DNA of 49,721 bases from an uncultured bacterium (lineage in GTDB: Bacteria; Desulfobacterota; Desulfovibrionia; Desulfovibrionales; Desulfovibrionaceae): positions 1 to 49,721 of the forward strand of contig CAJMLK010000019.1 in the NCBI GenBank assembly GCA_905214305.1, written 5' to 3'. A model generated the notes under the pieces. The model searched no databases. It was not told the DNA's origin and saw nothing but the letters and a program-made list of their open reading frames with translations. A program made the translations under genes and the position numbers. Shown here in pieces: positions 48,738 through 49,721 of this stretch (position 1 is its first letter; each line of letters starts with the position of its first letter).

Positions 48738-49697
48738 ATGACAACTGTAAAATCCCTACAAACAGATGCACTGAACTATTGGCCAGAAGAGATTTTTAAC
48801 AAAGAAAAAGAGGTTAGTGTACTACCTCGCTTAATTGAAACGCAAGAATATTTTATAAGCTTACTGCATGTGTCTGACAGATGCCCTAATTCTTGGATAG
48901 ATAGTATTCAAAATACAACATTCTCCCCTAATGTTTTTTTGAAACATCTTGTGGTTCTTTCAGACATCGGTGGTGAGCCTTTAAATAGGTTGAAAAACAC
49001 GTTGCGTGAGCAAGCAGTTCATAAATTTACATTTTCTTGGAAGGGAGAACAGTATTTTTATGAATTTAAAACAGTAAAAAATTCTGCACCTTGGAATAAT
49101 GTTAGCTTGAATATAGATGGGAAAAGTGTCTTTTCTACAAAAAAACTTACAGATGCAATGGTTGATGTCGTTTCAATACTGCTCTACGCTGGAAGTTCTT
49201 TAGATTACGAATTTCCAAATGAGATTATGGATAAAGCAGTGATTGGCAATATGATTGGGGATAAGAATGCTCTCGATGTTTTTGTTAGACAAAGATACCT
49301 CTGGGTTAGTAGGATTACTGGAGGGGCGACGGCGAACTCTTTAGGGTACTTGGCGCAAGATTATGTCAAGAATTTCCTAATGTTAAATCTTCCCGCTTGA
49401 GACTTTTCTTCAAAAAATCTGCCTAGTTGTGAGGGGAGTCCTCTCAGTCATTCCTCTTTTGACATTGTTGCAAAATCGCCGAGCGGGAGATGCTGCGCCA
49501 TTGAGGTTAGCTTTCAAGTCACCACGAATAGCACAATTGAAAGAAAATCTGGTCAGGCAGAAGGTCGACTAAGATGGGTTCACAATGGTGGCCATTATAT
49601 AGCATATGTTATTGATGGCGCTGGTAATTTTCAAAGGCAGAGCGCGCTTCAAACGATATGTAATAACAATGTTGTCCGGTTAAGCACCCATAGCTAA
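48738..49697 (+). pseudogene. Restriction-endonuclease-like gene interrupted by an in-frame TGA
   Basis: An AT-rich frame from ATG 48738 (GGAGG 5 bp upstream) encodes 220 residues to TGA at 49398-49400. The same frame then stays open for 98 more codons to TAA at 49695-49697, and this second part is clearly protein-like: IEVSFQVTTNSTIERKSGQA (about 49500-49560) followed by GGHYIAYVIDGAGNFQRQSAL. This arrangement (E-x-x-x-Q with TTNS-IERK and YVIDGAGNF) recalls the catalytic C-terminus of some type II restriction enzymes; family unresolved. A single change of the TGA would give a 318-residue protein. Likely a decayed or phase-variable restriction gene; no partner methylase is in view and it may lie to the right. 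Confidence 0.6.
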
Positions 49698-49721
49698 CAG
49701 GCTATAACTATAGGTGTTTAT

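Overview
The window looks like a chromosomal segment of a sulfate-reducing deltaproteobacterium close to Desulfovibrio desulfuricans. The reasons are a high-GC core, a three-gene methylmenaquinol:fumarate reductase, a Rex repressor paired with a cobalamin gene, an F0 operon with only the a and c subunits behind AtpI-like proteins, and typical Desulfovibrio housekeeping genes. Genus is inferred from gene content; no rRNA is present.

Layout. 1-4400: AT-rich end of an integrated element, all on the minus strand: a DUF3987 (YfjI-like) protein that runs off the left edge, an AlpA/excisionase-like regulator, an unknown cysteine-containing protein and a tyrosine integrase. 4932-8582: mfrABE operon. 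8772-14994: minus-strand housekeeping genes (thiolation enzyme, glycosyltransferase, class IV aminotransferase, asd, asnS). 15375-17533: OmpR/EnvZ-type two-component pair. 17803-25384: methyltransferase, small exported protein, large sensor diguanylate cyclase, holB, purA. 25692-32830: conserved small protein, AICAR transformylase, cobyrinate synthase, family 2 glycosyltransferase, a second diguanylate cyclase. 33438-35960: nitroreductase, cobS, rex. 37480-39708: atpZ/atpI-like genes, atpB, atpE. 39867-48118: RNA m5U methyltransferase, rplU-rpmA-obgE-proB, sfsA, aminotransferase. 48358-48433: tRNA-Ala(GGC), followed by an AT-rich insert with a restriction-endonuclease-like gene interrupted by an in-frame TGA.

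The most unusual feature is a set of interspersed intergenic repeats that share short inverted ends (AGAGCA...TGCTCT, often inside CTAG) but carry different cores. Core A is found twice at exactly 149 bp plus one divergent copy. Core B-short is found twice at exactly 148 bp. Core B-long (314 and 315 bp) is B-short with a central insertion of about 165 bp, and that insertion also occurs without ends. Core C is about 125 bp. They fill most of the long intergenic gaps, sit in both orientations, abut each other, and in two places supply the TAG stop of a neighbouring gene. They look like non-autonomous mobile elements (MITE or REP-like) with swappable interiors.

Other points: a flavoprotein subunit with a Tat signal and alanine where the FAD-linking histidine normally sits; low-complexity insertions inside three conserved enzymes; TTG/GTG starts chosen by ribosome binding sites; and several near-consensus promoters with inverted repeats inside them.
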